Source: Symbiodinium natans (taxonomy: Eukaryota > Sar > Dinophyceae > Suessiales > Symbiodiniaceae). From it: a DNA stretch of 64,000 bases. The notes beneath the pieces are model-generated. The model was not told where the DNA came from. It saw nothing but the letters and a program-made list of their open reading frames with translations, and ran no database searches. Location of the stretch: the NCBI GenBank assembly GCA_905221605.1, contig CAJNDS010002079.1, forward strand, positions 1,543,501 to 1,607,500, read 5' to 3'. How positions within the stretch are numbered: the stretch's first letter is position 1; the number at the start of each line of letters is the position of its first letter. Shown in pieces: positions 40,952-53,000 of this stretch. A program made the translations under genes and the position numbers.

Positions 40952-41028
40952 TTACCTGCACATCGGAAATGAGTTGGTAGACGTCCCTACGCCCTGCATC
41001 GAAGAGTTCGACACCAGACATCTCCATG
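40952..41028 (+). CDS. Gene 2 exon a
   Basis: Reads YLHIGNELVDVPTPCIEEFD then TRHLH. Donor GC. Strongly coding-like, but its start is uncertain. Confidence 0.6.
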
Positions 41029-44000
41029 GCGAGCTTAAACCCTAAAGCCTAGCCCTCAACCCTAAACCCTAAACCCTAAACCCTAAACCCTAAACCCTAA
41101 ACCCCCCATGCGTCTTTACATAGCTGACAAGTGTTGGAGCTAAGCTCCCATGAACACCACGTGGAGTGCCGCGGATGAACACGCGGCCTTGGCATACTTG
41201 TTTCGCAAAACTCGTTTAAACCCTAAGGGTTGGAATTCAGGGATGTTTAGGGTCTAAAGGCCTTAGACCCTAAACCCCAGCACTAAACCCTGAACCCTAA
41301 ACCCTCGACCCGCCGGGCAGACACACATCTTGATCCAGCTGCCTAAAGTGTACAGTCTCCGCCGGACAGCAAAGGTTGCACAGCACTTCATGCTCAGGGC
41401 ATTTTTTAGGGCTTCGCTATTATTAGTATCATTATTGTCATTTCTGTGTTTGTTATTTTGTATTTGTTGTTTTTTGTTTGTTTGTTTGTTTGTTTGTTTG
41501 TTTGTTTCTTTCTGAGAAAATACACACTTCCCGAGTCCTCCAGACTTGATGTGCAGACAGCATGACCAACTTCGGTTGGCTCAAGGATCAAGACTTGATG
41601 CCTGTGCGAAAACATACTTGCAGCTTCGGATATCTCACTTGTGTTGTTGAGCTCAGTGACCTCAGTTACTTTTTCATGGTAGCGGAGCTGAAAGCTCCAG
41701 TAGAACTTTGGTAGAGCCCAAATGTCACTTGAAGGAGAGAACGACTTCACCGGTAAGCTTAGGCTACCGTTGCCACCGACTTTCTCAGGTAAACCTGCGG
41801 AATGGGAAGAATGGTCGTGGAAGTTTCGCGCGTACTTGTCGATGTTTGATGCACAGGCTGCAAGGTACTTGGAACAGCACGAGAATGATGAGGCACCGCT
41901 CACGGATGAGGCACTTGAGGTGCACGTGCTTACAGAAGAAGGTGTTGCAGCACTTGATCAGACCGCGACGGCAGGTAGAGTCACTTTCAGTCGGAAGTTG
42001 CATTATCTGCTTGCGAACTTGACGTCAGAGTCGGCATTGCTTGTGGTTCGTCAGAACTACGACTCGAATGGGTTTGAGACTTGGCGTCGACTTGTCAAGA
42101 AGTTTGCGTTGCCAGATGCTGCGAGGCATGTTTCACTTCTGACGCAGTTGCTTGACTTTCGGTTTGGGTCGCATACGTTCGAGCAGGATTTCAACACTTG
42201 GGAGACGATCAAGACAAAGTATGAGCGACAGACCGGTGCTGACTTGCCTGACAGCGTGCTTGTCGCTACGTTGTTGAATAAGACTTCCGGTGCGCTCCAG
42301 CAGCACTTGAGGTTGAATGCTCGGACCTTGACGACTTACGAAGACATCAAAGCCACGATAGTCGAGTACTATCAGTCCAGGCACTTGATCATGAGCAACT
42401 CGTCTTCGTCGAATCAAGGCCCAGCACCAATGGACATTGGAGGACTTAAAGGAAAGAAAGGCTTCGGCAAAAGTGGCTTCGGCTACTTGAAAGGAAAAGG
42501 AAAAGGAAAGAGCAAGAGCAAAGGAAAGAACCCACACTTGAGTTTTCACACTGCACAGAAAGGAAAAGGAAAAGGAAAGGACTCTGGAGGAAGCAAAGGA
42601 AAAGGAAAAGGCAAGAGCAAAGGAAAACTTCGTGGTCAGCATGCTTTGGCTTGTTGGACTTGTGGCAAACCAGGACATGTTTCGGCAAATTGTCCACTTG
42701 GTCGTGTGAGTGCGGTTGATGAGAATGCCACTTTGGATGGCTCGTTTGAAGATTGGTCAGTCGATGACACTTGGCAAGTTGGTGACTTTGAGGAAGAATG
42801 GTGGAGCGATGACTTAGTCGCAGCGGTAGGACTTGGTTGGAGTGATGAGGAATGGTGGCCTGCATGGGACGATGGTTGGTCGTCCACTTGGAGTGATTGG
42901 AACGACGACACTTGGAGTGTCGTGTCGCCACCACCTGCTGTTGAGAAGGCTACTTCAGCCCCGCCATCGCATGCTGCGGAGCCGAAGGCAACTTCGGGTG
43001 CCCCAGTGAGTGCTGTCACTTTGGGAACGCCGCCTGCGAGACTTTCCTCCGCGGCGAAGCCCAAGGCGACACCCAAGGCTACTTCGAAGGCCTCTGGACT
43101 TGCCATTGCGGCAATTACACTTGGGAGCATGTTTGCTGGTACGCAGTCGTGTTTCGTTTCGCCAACTTGTGATGCATCGCTTGATTGCATGTTGAGTGGA
43201 AGCATTGTGTTTGATGGCTTTGGTCGCTCACTTGGTGCACGAAGTGATGTGGCCACTTGGCAGTTGTCCCCTGTGTGCGACTTGCCGTTGAAGAATGAAG
43301 CGAATCAAACTTCGCTCTCGAATCCGACTTCGTTGTCCGATTGGGGTTTGGAGCACTTGAGTTCCACCTTCTATGACCCCTACTTGGCCGAGCATGAGGT
43401 TGCTGTTGCATCAGTTGAGACAGGACTTGAGACTTGGATCCTGTTTGATTCCGGTGCTGCAGCAAATTGCTGTCCCCCGGACTTTGCTCCGGACTTCCCG
43501 TTGTTGAAACTTGAAGAACGAGCACCTCCGCTTAAGAGCATTTCAGGCCAGACTTTGCAGATCTATGGTCGAAAGCTTGTTGCCTTTGAGTTGGATGGTC
43601 AGCGACTTTGGTTGAACTTTTATGTGTGCGATGTACCGTACAGTGTGATTTCAGTCGCTAGACTTTTGCAGCAAGGATGCAAGGCAGTGTTGACATCTGA
43701 GGGATCTCAGCTTGAAGGTCCCACGGGTGCAACTTTTCCTGTCACAAGACATGGTTCACTTCTGTTCTTGTGTCCGACGCTTGCTGAATTTGATCCGAAT
43801 GAGTATGCAGACTTCAGCAAAGGATTCCATGAACAGTTCGCAGTGAGACCTCCTCCTGGACTTGTTGCGCCGACCCTTAAGCCCACGTACTACCACGCGG
43901 ACAGTTGGGTACTTGATGAGGCCAACGCAACCTTGACGAGGCTTCACAAGCGTGGTCGAGCAACTTTGTTTTCTCCCGAAGGAACCAAGGATCGGCCGGT

Positions 44001-47000
44001 TGAGTTGAAAGACTTGACAGGTGAACGTGTGACAGTCATGAACTTTGAAGATGGTTCGTCTAAAACCTTGAATGATGATTGGCGAAAAAGTGATGATCCC
44101 CGAGCAAAGCAGGATAAGTACTTCAAGGGCAAAACCGTCTTCAAACTTGCTTCGAAACCAACAGGTAGGAGACTTGTAGGCAAGCAGTCAACTTTGCCCC
44201 GTCCTGAAGTTCATGTTGAAATGCCACCGCCTGTCCCAAGTTCTAGGACTTCAACCCAGAAACTTAGTCCAGAAGTTGTCCTGCGAGATCATGGTGAATA
44301 TGCTGATACTTTCCGAAAGCGAGTGTTTGACTTGGTGGCGGATGAAGCAGTTGATCCCATGAAAGGTCTTGAGAACTTTGTGAAGAGATCACTTGATGAT
44401 GTGGATCCACAGACCAATGAGGCCTACACCCACGACACTTGGGTGCAGTTGCCAACCATGTGGATTAGACTTCACCGTCAGCCACGAAAGAACTTGTTCG
44501 TGCCTTCAGAGCGTTCCGAAGGCGGTCCGAACTTGAGCGAGTTAAGCAAAGCACGGGTTACAATACAACTTGACGATCATGGGAGCATGAAGGTTGATGA
44601 AGACGATTGGACACTTGAAGGTGCAGATCGTGACGTTGTTGAACCCTTTGCTTGTGGTGGTGCGACTTGCTTTGAGAAGCGTGACTTGTATGTCAAGGAG
44701 ATTCCCGAGGTGGCCGAACCTGACTTGTTTGAGACATCGGCCCGGCGACCGAGAGGACTTCCTGCGCCCTCGGAGCCGACGCTCACGGAGCGTAAAGAGC
44801 ATGAACTTACGCACCTGCCTTTTCGTTCTTGGTGCCCGATTTGCGTCCGTGCAAAGAGCAAACAGAACCACAGCAGGACTTTGAAAACGAAGCAGCCGGT
44901 CGTTCAACTTGACTACTGCTTCCTTGGAGATAATCCTGAAGAGCCCCAGGTTACTCTCCTCACCGCTGTGGACTTGCTGTCGGGCATGGGACTTTCGTGC
45001 GTTGTTCCAGCCAAAGGCCGCTCTGTCTATGCTCAGGCAGAACTTCGGAGATACATCCTTGAAATCGGGCGCACTTTTGGCATCTTGCAAATCGACCCCG
45101 AACCCTCACTTAAGGCTTTGGTTGCTGAGTTCACTTCGGAGGTAGGCGGACTTTCGGTTCGTCATTCCCCAACAGGTTGGAAGCAAGCCCAAGGAGCAGT
45201 TGGAGTGCTTCAGTCTAACTTGTATGCCCAAATACGCACCCTCAAGCTTGACTTAGAGGGAAGGTATTCTGGGTTCACCTTGCAGAAAACCCATCCGTTG
45301 TTCACTTGGCTTGTAAAGCATGCGCAGTGGTTGATGAACCGATATGCTCACAAAAGTGACGGACTTACTTCCTTCGAGAAGCGCTGGGGAAAGCCGTATA
45401 ACGGCGCACTTTGTCGATTTGCGGAGGTTGTTCACTTTCGCAAAATTGGCAAATTTCCCAAATCGGACGCGGCTTGGGAAGAAGGACTTTGGCTCGGAAG
45501 AGACACAGAGTCCAACCAGCACTTCGTTGGGACACCCCAGGGTGTGATAAAGATCCGTTCACTTCGGCGTAGACCGCCGTCTGAGCAGCTCGACTTGGCA
45601 CTTGTGCAGTCCCTGAAGGCAACGCCCTGGGACCCTAGAGGCACAAAAGTTGAGACAGATCACTTTGTCTTTCCACCGCAGCAGCCGAGACCTGGAGAGA
45701 ACTTGGTTGAGCCACCAGACGATCCGGATGCCATTCCGGAAAACTTAGGAAATGCTGGTGACCTGGCGCAAGAACTTGAGCAAGACATGTTGCGTGAGCT
45801 TCAGTCGACTTCGGAAACCCGCACGGCCGCCGACTTGCCAGTGCCTGAGGGACCGATGGATGCTGAAGAACTTGCAGAGAGGCAGGACAAGCGCAGTCAT
45901 GAGGAACCTACTTCCTCCGCTGAAAGAGCTTCCTCTGAGCCTGCGACTTCGCGAAGGCGCGTAGGCGTCACGACGGAGCGCAAGCGCGACACTTCAGAGG
46001 TCCCTGAAGCAGCGACGAAAGTGCAGCGCATTTCGTCACTTGTCCGCTCGCCTGACCAGCAGATGCGAATTTTCGACTTGAGAATTTCTGCCGTCACCAC
46101 GAAGCAGGAACTTGAGGTTCCTGTGTGCGTCAACCAAGATGAAACAGAGATCTCACTTGCTGAGCGTTTGAGCAATCCCTTGTTCTGGCAGTCGCCTGAA
46201 TTCACTTACGAAGAAGAAAAAGCTGGCATGAACAAGGAAATGAAAAGCATGATCGACTTCGACGTCTTCACGGAGCAGAAAATGTCAGACCTGACGCCAG
46301 AGCAACTTGCGACTGTAATATCCACAAAGTGGGTTAAAGTTCGCAAAGGCGATGGCACTTGTCGATGTCGACTTGTTGTCCGTGGTTATGACCAGCTCAT
46401 TGATGATCCGGATGACACTTATGCGTCTACGCCCAGCTTGTTGACGTTGAAGACCTTGTTGACTTTGGCGGTAGCGCGTGGTTGGCACATCACTTTGGCA
46501 GACATCTCCACGGCGTTCTTGCATGCGTTGGTGGATGGCGATGTTTGGGTACTTCCTCCTGTAGAGTATTACCCCGAAGGGGGTGTGGTTTGGAAACTTA
46601 AGCGTGCGCTTTACGGCTTGAAAAATGCTCCTGCGCTGTGGCAGACCCACTTGGCAGCTACACTTGAGGCGCAAGGTTTCCAGCGCATGAAGAGTGATCC
46701 GAACCTTTACTTTCATGCAGGTCGGAAGGTTTATGTGTTGTGCTACGTTGACGACTTGATGTTGTTCGGCGCAAAGAAGGACGTTGATGCCATTGTAGCT
46801 TCACTTCAGAAAGAGTTGCTCCTGCGTATAACCGGTGAGCTTATCGAAGGTTCAGAGGCTACTTTCCTTGGCAGAAAGATGCGTCGCACGCCGACTTCCG
46901 TTGAGATGTACATGTCCGCGACTTACGTTGAAGGTATGCTTGCTGAGGCTGGGATGTCCACTTGTAAACCGGCTCCGTCTCCTGGCACGGATGCGTTGAA

Positions 47001-50000
47001 GAAGGTTTCCGAGACTGCGGAAGCACTTAATCCTGAGGAGCATAAACGGTATCGCAAACTTGTCGGTCAGCTCTTGTGGATGTGCAACTTGCGCATGGAC
47101 ATCATGTATGCCGTGAAAGAGTTGTCGCGTGGACTTGCGTCTCCTACGACGGATCATTGGGCAAAGTTAAAGCACTTGCTTCGGTATCTTGCAGGTACCA
47201 AGGAGTATGTCCAAGAACTTCGCCCGAACATCCGGTTGTCTGAGAAGCATTCCTCTCTTGATGTTCACACTTACGTTGATTCTGACTGGGCTGGTGATCC
47301 TGATACACGGCGTTCCACTTCCGGAGTTGCGACTTACCTGCTTGGCGTTAACTTGCAGTCGCTCCCCTGGACGCAGCAAACGATTGCACTCTCCTCTGGA
47401 GAGGCTGAACTTTACGCAATCGGCGGTGGAGCTGCGGACGCGCTGTTTCTCAGATCACTTCTCTTGGAATCTCGCTTGATCCCAAAGGTGCACTTGTTCT
47501 TGCATACCGATAGCACGGCTGGTAAGTCGATGGCATCGCGCTATGGCACTTCGCGTAAAACGCGTCACGTTCAGTTAAGATACTTGTACGTTCAAGAGCT
47601 TGTAACTTCAGGTATGGTCATCATCCGCAAAGTACTTGGTACCCTGAACAGTGCTGATGTACTTACGAAGTACGTGTCTAAAGAAACTTTGGCAAGGCAT
47701 GTGGGCACTTTGGGCTTGAGGCCCAGAGACGCCATGTAGGAGTAACCTACTTGTGCGTTTCACCCAGGCTAAAAGGAGAAAGACAAGAGAGAGAGTAAAC
47801 TTGCGAGAGCGACAAATCCGAAAAAAAAAAACCTTTCTAACTTTCTCCTTCCACTCTCCATACCCTGAAAAAAAAAACTTTCCTTTACCCTGAAGAAACA
47901 TTTAGGGCTAATTCGTTTCAGTGGAGGTCACTTGCCAGTGTTGTGATGTTGCGCTTGACATGTCGGGAGCTGCGAGTTCAACTTAAGCTTTTGCCGCATC
48001 TGGCTCTCCCCAACCTATCTTAAACTCTAAACCTTTTCCCTTAGTAGACTTGTTGCAATGGAACAAGAGCCGCAGCTCACTTGCGGGGAAATTCGAGTAC
48101 TTCGCAGGGCTTTGCGAGTCGTGTGGTTGTACTTGGCCTTGCGCTTTGTCCAGGGCACAACTTGGTGGTCTGGAACAGTGCTTACTTTGGTTGATTTGCC
48201 GCAGTCACTTCGCGCAGAAAGGCTGCGCAGAATTGGTGGTTGGTCCAACCTACTTTTCCAGCTGGTGAGACTTTGCTTGGCCTACGCGATTTGGCCACTT
48301 CACCGAATCCTCCGTGACTTGCGTGAAGAATAGAGTGGTGCAGTACTTTTGGTAGCCGGAGAGAATGCCGCCGAAGGCGATTGAAGAGGCGCAGCGTTGG
48401 ACTTTGGAGATGCATCAGCGAGCCTTTGTCCAGGACACTTACGCCTCATTTTCGACTTTCTCCAACTTTTGGCGACATGAGGTCTTTATGTCGATACTTT
48501 TCAGTGGATTGCAGAAGGAGAGACTTACAATTCGGCAACTTCTGTTGATTCCACGAGATCCGAGAACCAACTTTCTGTTGGTGGTGCCGCTCTTGTTCGT
48601 GCTTTTTCCGGGACTTTATCATCCTGGTTCAAGGCAGTACCCAGGACTTTATCACTCAGTCCATGGGCCTCCTTTGTACTTTACCTTCGAGCTGCAATGG
48701 ATTACTTCATTGGCAATCGAGATGCTGGGAGTCCACTTGTTTTCTCCTCAAGAAATTAACTTCATGCCGTGGACGTGTTACATTGTGTTGCCGCGGTCGA
48801 CTTGGGCAAGGCTTATGCAGCGACTTGTGACACAAAGGGTGCTTGTCATTACCCCAGCCGACTTGGTTTGGACTTCTGGGATGTTGAATGTAGGGTTCTC
48901 CCTACGATCAACTTTACTATTCACCATATTTAACTTTCAGTTTCATCCTGGGAGAGCAGAGTATCAAGAATCATTCGTTGCACTTGGCTTCAGTATCTCT
49001 GGTCAAACTTTCGGTGCAATGATGTCTTCTGGAGGCAACATATGGAACAGACGATACCGAGATTACTTCATCAAGCTGCCACTTCTGCAACTTTTCCACC
49101 CGGCGGAGATCGCTACCCTGGTGTCGTTTACTTGCACAAACCAGGCACTTACTTTTGCAAGACTTGGGGAAATGTACCACAACTTTATCCAGGCGGAAAC
49201 CCATTTGTGGTTGGGCCACATTCCACTTCACAAAGCGTGGCTGCGACCTGGAGAAGCTGAACTTGGTGACGACGAGACGGTTGATCCTCACTTGGTTCGG
49301 AGGATGATGCAGTATGACCTGCATCGGCCCAAGTTTTGATGGGCACTTTGTCCGCCAAGACCTCTTTGTCTTCGACTTCCCATTTGCATGTCTCACCATG
49401 CGGCAGTAACTTTTCTGTCTTTGGTTAGTAAAACTTTCGAGCATGCAGTGATGCGCCGAAATCCCCACTTTAAGGCTGCACTTGCATTGCATCTTTGAGG
49501 ATGATTAGGTCCTACTTTTGCTTTGCGAACTTTTGGGATAAATAGGTCCCCGTTTTGCCGGAAACTTTCAATTAGTGCCGAAGAGCACTTAGTTGCAGCG
49601 AGCCGTTCCTTTGTGAACTTTTGGCAGTTCTTCACATCACACTTGAAGCTTGAAGATAGGAGAGCTCGTGTGAAAAAGACTTTGGTCAGTGTGCATAGTG
49701 TGGACTTCGTTTGGGAACTTTGGTTTCGTTGTGTTCTTGGGGTTCTTAGGAATTCCCAAACTTTGTCCAAGGGGGTGTGAGAAAATACACACTTCCCGAG
49801 TCCTCCAGACTTGATGTGCAGACAGCATGACCAACTTCGGTTGGCTCAAGGATCAAGACTTGATGCCTGTGCGAAAACATACTTGCAGCTTCGGATATCT
49901 CACTTGTGTTGTTGAGCTCAGTGACCTCAGTTACTTTTTCACTTTCTTTCTCTTTCTTTTTCGGAGCGGGGGTGTGTCCAATGTTTCAAGGCTTTGAGGG

Positions 50001-53000
50001 TTTAGGGATGCTCCTTTGGAGGGATTTAGGGTTTCGGGTTTAGGGGTTTAGGGGGTAGCTGTATGGGGGCTTGTATGTGTCTTTGTCATAGTATAGTAAG
50101 GGGATGTTTCGACACATTCATTGGTTTAAATTACGAGGCTAATCAACCTTTAAACCCGAACTTAGACCCCAAGCCCTTGACCCTAAGCACAAGCTTGAAC
50201 CCTACACCCTAAACCCTAGACCCGAAGCCCTAACAGGGTGCTAGGGTGGGCAGGGACCCCTGCACCATCTGAGCCCTAGACCTGTAGTCTTGGATTTGTC
50301 GGTTCAATACACGGACACTGACGGACAGATCCAAGTTCAGTATTTCAAGCTCAGGGCACTGAGGCTAACCTAAACCGTAAATCCTGGAATTTTAGGCATT
50401 GGCACACTGACCCTAAACCCTGAACCCTGAAGCCTGAAGCCTGAACCCTAAACCCTAAACCCTAAACCCTAAACCCGAAATAGCTGGTCCAGGAGACGCC
50501 ACCTCGGCTCAAGATTCTTCTTCTTTCGCAGCAGAGTCAGGGCTTTCAGGGGCCTGTAAGGATTGTAGGGTTGAGGGTTTCGGGTTTAGGGTTTAGGGTT
50601 AGGGTTTAGAGTTTAGGGTTGAGGGTTTAGGGTTTAGGGTTTCGGGTTTAGGGTGTAGGGTTTGGGGGTTCAGGCGCAGTGTTGCACGCCGAAGCCAGCA
50701 AATTGTTAGCCCAAGGCCATACTTGCTAGCTTTTTGCCGTGAGCTGTGGCTTTAGGCTTGTATTTGATCTTTACGGCTTAGAATCCTAAACCCTAAACCC
50801 TAAACCCTAAACCCTAAACCCTAAACCCTAAACCCTTAAGGTTGCTCTTAGGATTGCTCAGCTGCATCGGAGCACCAGCAACCCCCCAAAACTCGCGAAC
50901 ATTTCAGCCGGAGACCCTGCGCCGCGCCCGGCGTCCCCCGAGCCGACCATGTCCCAGGCGCATGAAGCCATGAACCCGAAATAAGGGGGGTTTAGGGTTT
51001 GGGGGTTTGGGTTTAGGGTTTAGGGTTTAGGGTTTAGGACGGTTTAGGGTTTAGGGTTTAATTACAATTTGCATTCTTCCTGCTGAATTCCCAGATACTT
51101 TCGCTAATTCACAGTAGAGCTGTCACCAAGAAATACGCGGAGCGACCCAGACTCACGGACCAAGGAGCACCTTTTGTGCCCTTTCTTGGTTCTACTTGGA
51201 TGGATGTTCGTGGTACTTAGAAACCCAAATACATGTGCACTTATAACCCAATTACAACCCCATTAGGGTACTTAAGGTGCTTATAAGTGGGTTATAGCTA
51301 CACTGAGAATTGGGTTACTAAGTGCCCTGAAGCTTCAGGTTCCCTTATAAAGGCACCAACCCCAGAAAGGGTACCCTTTATTTATAAGATGGCTCCTGGG
51401 CACAAAAAGGCTTTAACCAGCTGTAACTCCAATTTCATTTGTTTCCTTGCAAATTCCCACCCCCCCCCCAAAAAAAAAAAAGAAACAAAAAAAAAGTCCC
51501 TACTTGCCAAACTCCACAACCTTAAACCCCAAACCTTTCGGTTTTTCGGTAGCTACTTCGAGAAGCAGTACTTCAAGTGGACCCCTTCGCTTGGCCCTAA
51601 CCTCTAAGCCCTAGGTATGGTTGCCTGTCTGTGTGATTGCGTGAAGGTCTGTAGGCTTTGGGGTTTAAGGTTTAGGGTTGAAGCTATAATTTAGGGGCAC
51701 ACAGGCGAGCGGACATTGAACCCTCAGCACTGAGACTGAACCCCCAAGAACGCCGATAAGCCCGACAACCCTAAACCCTAACCCCAATGACCTGAATATC
51801 CTCGACAACCCTAGACCGTAGACCCTAGACCCTAAACCCTACACACTGAACCTTATAAACCCTAAACCCCAAACCCTAAACACTAAACCCTATACTCAAC
51901 GGTGGATGGCCGAGACTGTTCCTAGGATAAAATTCTCTGGGCCGTCATGTTGAAGTGGGGTTTAGGGTTTAGGGTTTAGGGTTTAAAGTTTGTAGGGTTT
52001 TTAGCGTGGGGGGTTTAGGGTTTACGGTTGGGGGTTTAGGGGTGAGGGTTGGGGGACTAAGGTTTGGGGTTGGGCTTTTGGATTTAACGAATGGGCCCTT
52101 TTGGGAGTGTGCATTATCGTGTACCCCGAATAGTTCAGGTAAACCCTAAACCCTAAACCGGGGATGTGCGGTTGACACCCCAAGATCAGGATCGGGTCCA
52201 GGAGGTCCAGGAATGATAGGGTTTGGGGTTTGGGGTTTGGGGTTTAGGGTTTAGGGTTTAGGGTTTAGGGTTTAGGGTTTAGGGTTTAGGGTTTAGGGTT
52301 TAGGGTTTAGGGTTTGGAGTATCAACAAACCATGACAGCTTCCGACCTCCCTTTTTCAGCTTGCCGGAAGGTGTGCTGGTTCAAGTTCTCGCTGCGCCCT
52401 CGGCGCAGTACCGAAGCCAGCTTTCGGCTGCGGGCTTTAGGGCTTCAGGGCTTGGGGTTTAGGGTTTAGGGTTTAGGGTTTGGGGTTTAGGGTTTCGGGT
52501 TTCGGGTTTAGGGTTTAGGGTTTAGGGTTTAGGGTTTAGGGTTTAGGGTGGGCTTTCAATGGCGCGAACCCTTCACAGAACACCCGAATATTGAATCTTC
52601 ACATAACCCGCAAACAGCCCACCATAAGAAGCAAGTTCCACTCAAAGCTCCTCCCGCTCGATTTTTTAAGCCTTGGCCTCCAACAGGGTTTAGGGTTTAG
52701 GGGTTTAGGGTTCAGGGTAGGGCAAACCCTAACCAACCCCCCCCCCCCACCCACAGTAGTAGATTTTGGAGTCCTCGTGCGTGGCATGCTTTTTTGGTGA
52801 AGCCACCAAGACGGCACCGACAAAAAACATGGCAGGCGCAACGGGCTTTAGTCGTTGCGAGTAGAGTTCAGTGTTTCGGGTTCAGGGTTTGGGGTTTAGG
52901 ACAATACTGACAGACACACACACACACACACAAGCGCTGACGCGCGCACGCACTACTACCCCCCTAATGGTGACAGGGTTTAGGGTCAATCTTCGGAGTG

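Larger units (their letters stand above)
41513..49941 (+). mobile_element. Complete Ty1/copia LTR retrotransposon, 8429 bp
   Basis: Two 164-bp LTRs beginning TG and ending CA are identical to each other, so the insertion is recent. The element is flanked by the 5-bp duplication CTTTC. Directly after the left LTR lies TGGTAGCGGAGC, close to the primer site for initiator tRNA-Met used by many copia elements. Directly before the right LTR is the purine tract AAGGGGGTG. Domain order Gag - protease - integrase - RT - RNase H in a single frame defines copia. Two further ORFs lie between pol and the right LTR. It contains no TTTAGGG arrays, unlike everything around it. Confidence 0.97.

Noticed and set aside
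41785-47901. Minus-strand and other-frame ORFs inside the retrotransposon
   Set aside because: Shadows of the 2005-codon Gag-Pol frame.
48365-49339. Firm call of an envelope gene
   Set aside because: Position fits, but no signal peptide, fusion segment or recognisable envelope motif was seen.
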